From Phymatolithon calcareum (lineage: Eukaryota > Rhodophyta > Florideophyceae > Hapalidiales), in NCBI GenBank assembly GCA_977006965.1, contig OZ345364.1:2480001-2544000 (forward strand): DNA of 64,000 nucleotides. Direction: 5' to 3'. The notes below the pieces were generated by a model. That model did no database searches, was not told the origin of the DNA, and saw only the letters and a program-made list of their open reading frames with translations. Position numbers and translations under genes: made by a program. Position 1 is the first letter of the stretch. Every line of letters starts with the position of its first letter. Positions 62,677 through 64,000 of the stretch are shown here, piece by piece.

Positions 62677-63300
62677 CCCATCCACCCTCCCCTGCAGTCT
62701 GCTCGCGACATTTGTTTAGAAACAGGGCTTTTCGGAACAGCTGAGGGTCTAAGACCATAGTCCGAACTGCGTTTCAGCTGTTAGCTTTACAGGCAGGATT
62801 TTTCTCAAGGTTCGCATGCTACTTGGGTATGCTTGTCACGAGGATTTCCAGCGATTTGCTATGTCCCTCGTAGATACATGATATGGTAAGCTTTTACAGG
62901 TAGTGCTGTTGGACGGCGTTTCGGGCGATGGCATTGCAGAAACTACAAGTAAGAATCGCTTGATTGTTATAATGTACCCTGCTCACCTATAAAAGAAAAA
63001 ATAGTTTTCATCTTGGAAGGAGTGGCATGCACAAGACCATCAACGAAAGACAAAAACCCTTTTGAACACCATCCACTGGTTACATCTGGTGAGTCATCAC
63101 GGCCGTTTTATACAGCAAAAGGTCTGACAACCAAACCGAAAGGTGTTCCATTGAGACAGTTTTGTAGACGGCTTTCTCAAGCCTCACAAGTTAATCGAGC
63201 ATGCTTTCTGCAAGTAGTACCAACTCTATTTTTGAGTTCTTCATTCATAAATGAAAAGTTGAGTTTTTATATGTGGAACACTTGGACGGCGTTTTGAATA
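62677..63300. other. No supported gene
   Basis: Sequence right of the DIRS-like element. It does not match the continuation of copy A (39559 onward), so the original duplication edge is lost or lies elsewhere. A 94-codon frame (63013-63297) has no recognised motif. Confidence 0.35.
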
Positions 63301-63317
63301 ACTATATTCCTCGGCGA

Positions 63318-63325
63318 TATAAATA
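63318..63325 (+). promoter_or_regulatory. TATA box
   Basis: TATAAATA, 19 nt before the first ATG of the next frame and conserved at 24906-24913. At normal TATA spacing transcription would start near 63348, inside the frame, so MAGVNGF (63437) may be the true start codon. Confidence 0.55.
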
Positions 63326-63343
63326 TAGCTTAAACCGATTACA

Positions 63344-63889
63344 ATGCTGCGTAACCAAAACCACAACCACCAAATTTTCCTCTCAAAGCAGTGCTTGACG
63401 ACTCACGAGCTCACGCCTGTTGTCGAACGTTTTGCCATGGCCGGCGTAAACGGCTTCTTAACATTCAAGGATTGTTTGGAATGCATTAAACTTGGACAAA
63501 TAACAAGCGGCCCGTATTGGCTTTCTTATATTGTAAGAAAGCCAGTACAGTACGGGCCGTATGAGCCCCCGCCGATGAAGAAGCTGAAGGTATTTTTGGA
63601 CCCCTCGCTTCAAGCTGCCTCGCATTATATTAGAGATCTTATCCTAGCTGCATTTGTGCATGGTGGTCATTTTACCAAATACGGTACACAGTCAATCCTT
63701 CATAACTGGATGCCCAATGTGGAAAGGTCTGATATCCAGATACCAGATACCAAGGATATTTTGGATTTGAATCTGTATGATAGCTCCAATGTTACACGTG
63801 TACATCCGAAAGGCGGAAATGCTGGCAGCATGGCTTACATTTGCCCCATGTACAGTAGAGCAATTTGGTGGTCATATGCGCCACGTTGA
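63344..63889 (+). CDS. Hypothetical protein, up to 181 aa
   Basis: The frame begins LRNQNHNHQIFLSKQ, with an alternative start at MAGVNGFLTFKDCLECIKLG (150 aa). No signal peptide or membrane helix; the C-terminal half is mixed (VFLDPSLQAASHYIRDLILA). A strong near-palindrome (63508-63559) encodes residues ~56-72. The upstream region and first ~50 codons recur in decayed form at 24.9 kb, so it belongs to a repeated family. I recognise no domain. Confidence 0.5.
   Translation: MLRNQNHNHQIFLSKQCLTTHELTPVVERFAMAGVNGFLTFKDCLECIKLGQITSGPYWLSYIVRKPVQYGPYEPPPMKKLKVFLDPSLQAASHYIRDLILAAFVHGGHFTKYGTQSILHNWMPNVERSDIQIPDTKDILDLNLYDSSNVTRVHPKGGNAGSMAYICPMYSRAIWWSYAPR
63508..63559. repeat. 52-nt near-palindrome inside the hypothetical gene
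   Basis: Outer stem CGGCCCGTA/TACGGGCCG and inner stem TGGCTTTCTTA/TAAGAAAGCCA, with one bulge that looks like a 5-nt AGTAC duplication. The 24.9-kb relative lacks it. Confidence 0.8.
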
Positions 63890-64000
63890 AGGAAATGTTG
63901 GAAGCTCGGCCCAGAGGCCAATTTTAGAAATTGAGCAATGTTGTTCGTTTCTCGGGAAAGCACCCAAGTGTTAAATATGCTCCGTGAAACAGGCATAAAA
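63890..64000. other. Window end
   Basis: No feature recognised in the last 110 nt. Confidence 0.3.

Overview
This is nuclear DNA from a eukaryote that is very rich in transposable elements. GT-AG introns of 57 and 72 nt, TATA boxes, an F-box protein, secreted and membrane proteins, and Copia, LINE, DIRS, hAT, Plavaka-like and MITE sequences rule out a bacterial or organellar source. Gene-poor stretches full of nested repeats, with very few and very short introns, would suit a red alga. That placement is inference; no marker gene here proves it.

Layout. 1-6.4 kb: gene-poor, with a degenerate minisatellite, a tRNA-like sequence and a pogo-like MITE. 6.4-8.9 kb: a decayed LINE (LINE-A) split by a 0.46-kb insert that carries heat-shock-element-like motifs and a TATA box. 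9.7-10.5 kb: a broken hAT transposase. 11.6-12.6 kb: a secreted kelch protein gene stopped by one nonsense codon. 12.9-19.7 kb: a 110-bp perfect palindrome split by a 5'-truncated LINE (14-bp target duplication), which is itself split by a complete Copia element (identical-length LTRs, 5-bp target duplication). 19.8-28 kb: two hypothetical genes among LINE 3' ends.

28.0-39.6 kb and 46.6-58.0 kb are two direct copies (A and B) of one ~11.5-kb segment. Each copy carries a secreted glycoprotein gene, a LINE reverse-transcriptase relic, a multi-pass membrane protein gene and an F-box/zinc-ribbon gene. Between the copies lie a MITE, a Plavaka-like transposase gene with a 57-nt intron, and a divergent, frame-broken companion gene with a 72-nt intron. 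Copy B ends exactly where a DIRS-like tyrosine-recombinase retroelement (58.0-62.7 kb) begins. The last kilobase holds a hypothetical gene just downstream of a TATA box; a degenerate relative with the same TATA box lies near 24.9 kb.

The two copies act as an internal control. Insertions present in one copy have an empty site in the other, which fixes the ends and target duplications of a 385-bp MITE (copy A) and a young LINE fragment (copy B). The same comparison exposes a small inversion next to the MITE target, a half-lost palindrome, a premature stop in copy B, and a 25-nt insertion in copy A that resembles the end of the DIRS-like element. A second theme is an unusual number of perfect palindromes of 27-110 bp, often in adjacent pairs.
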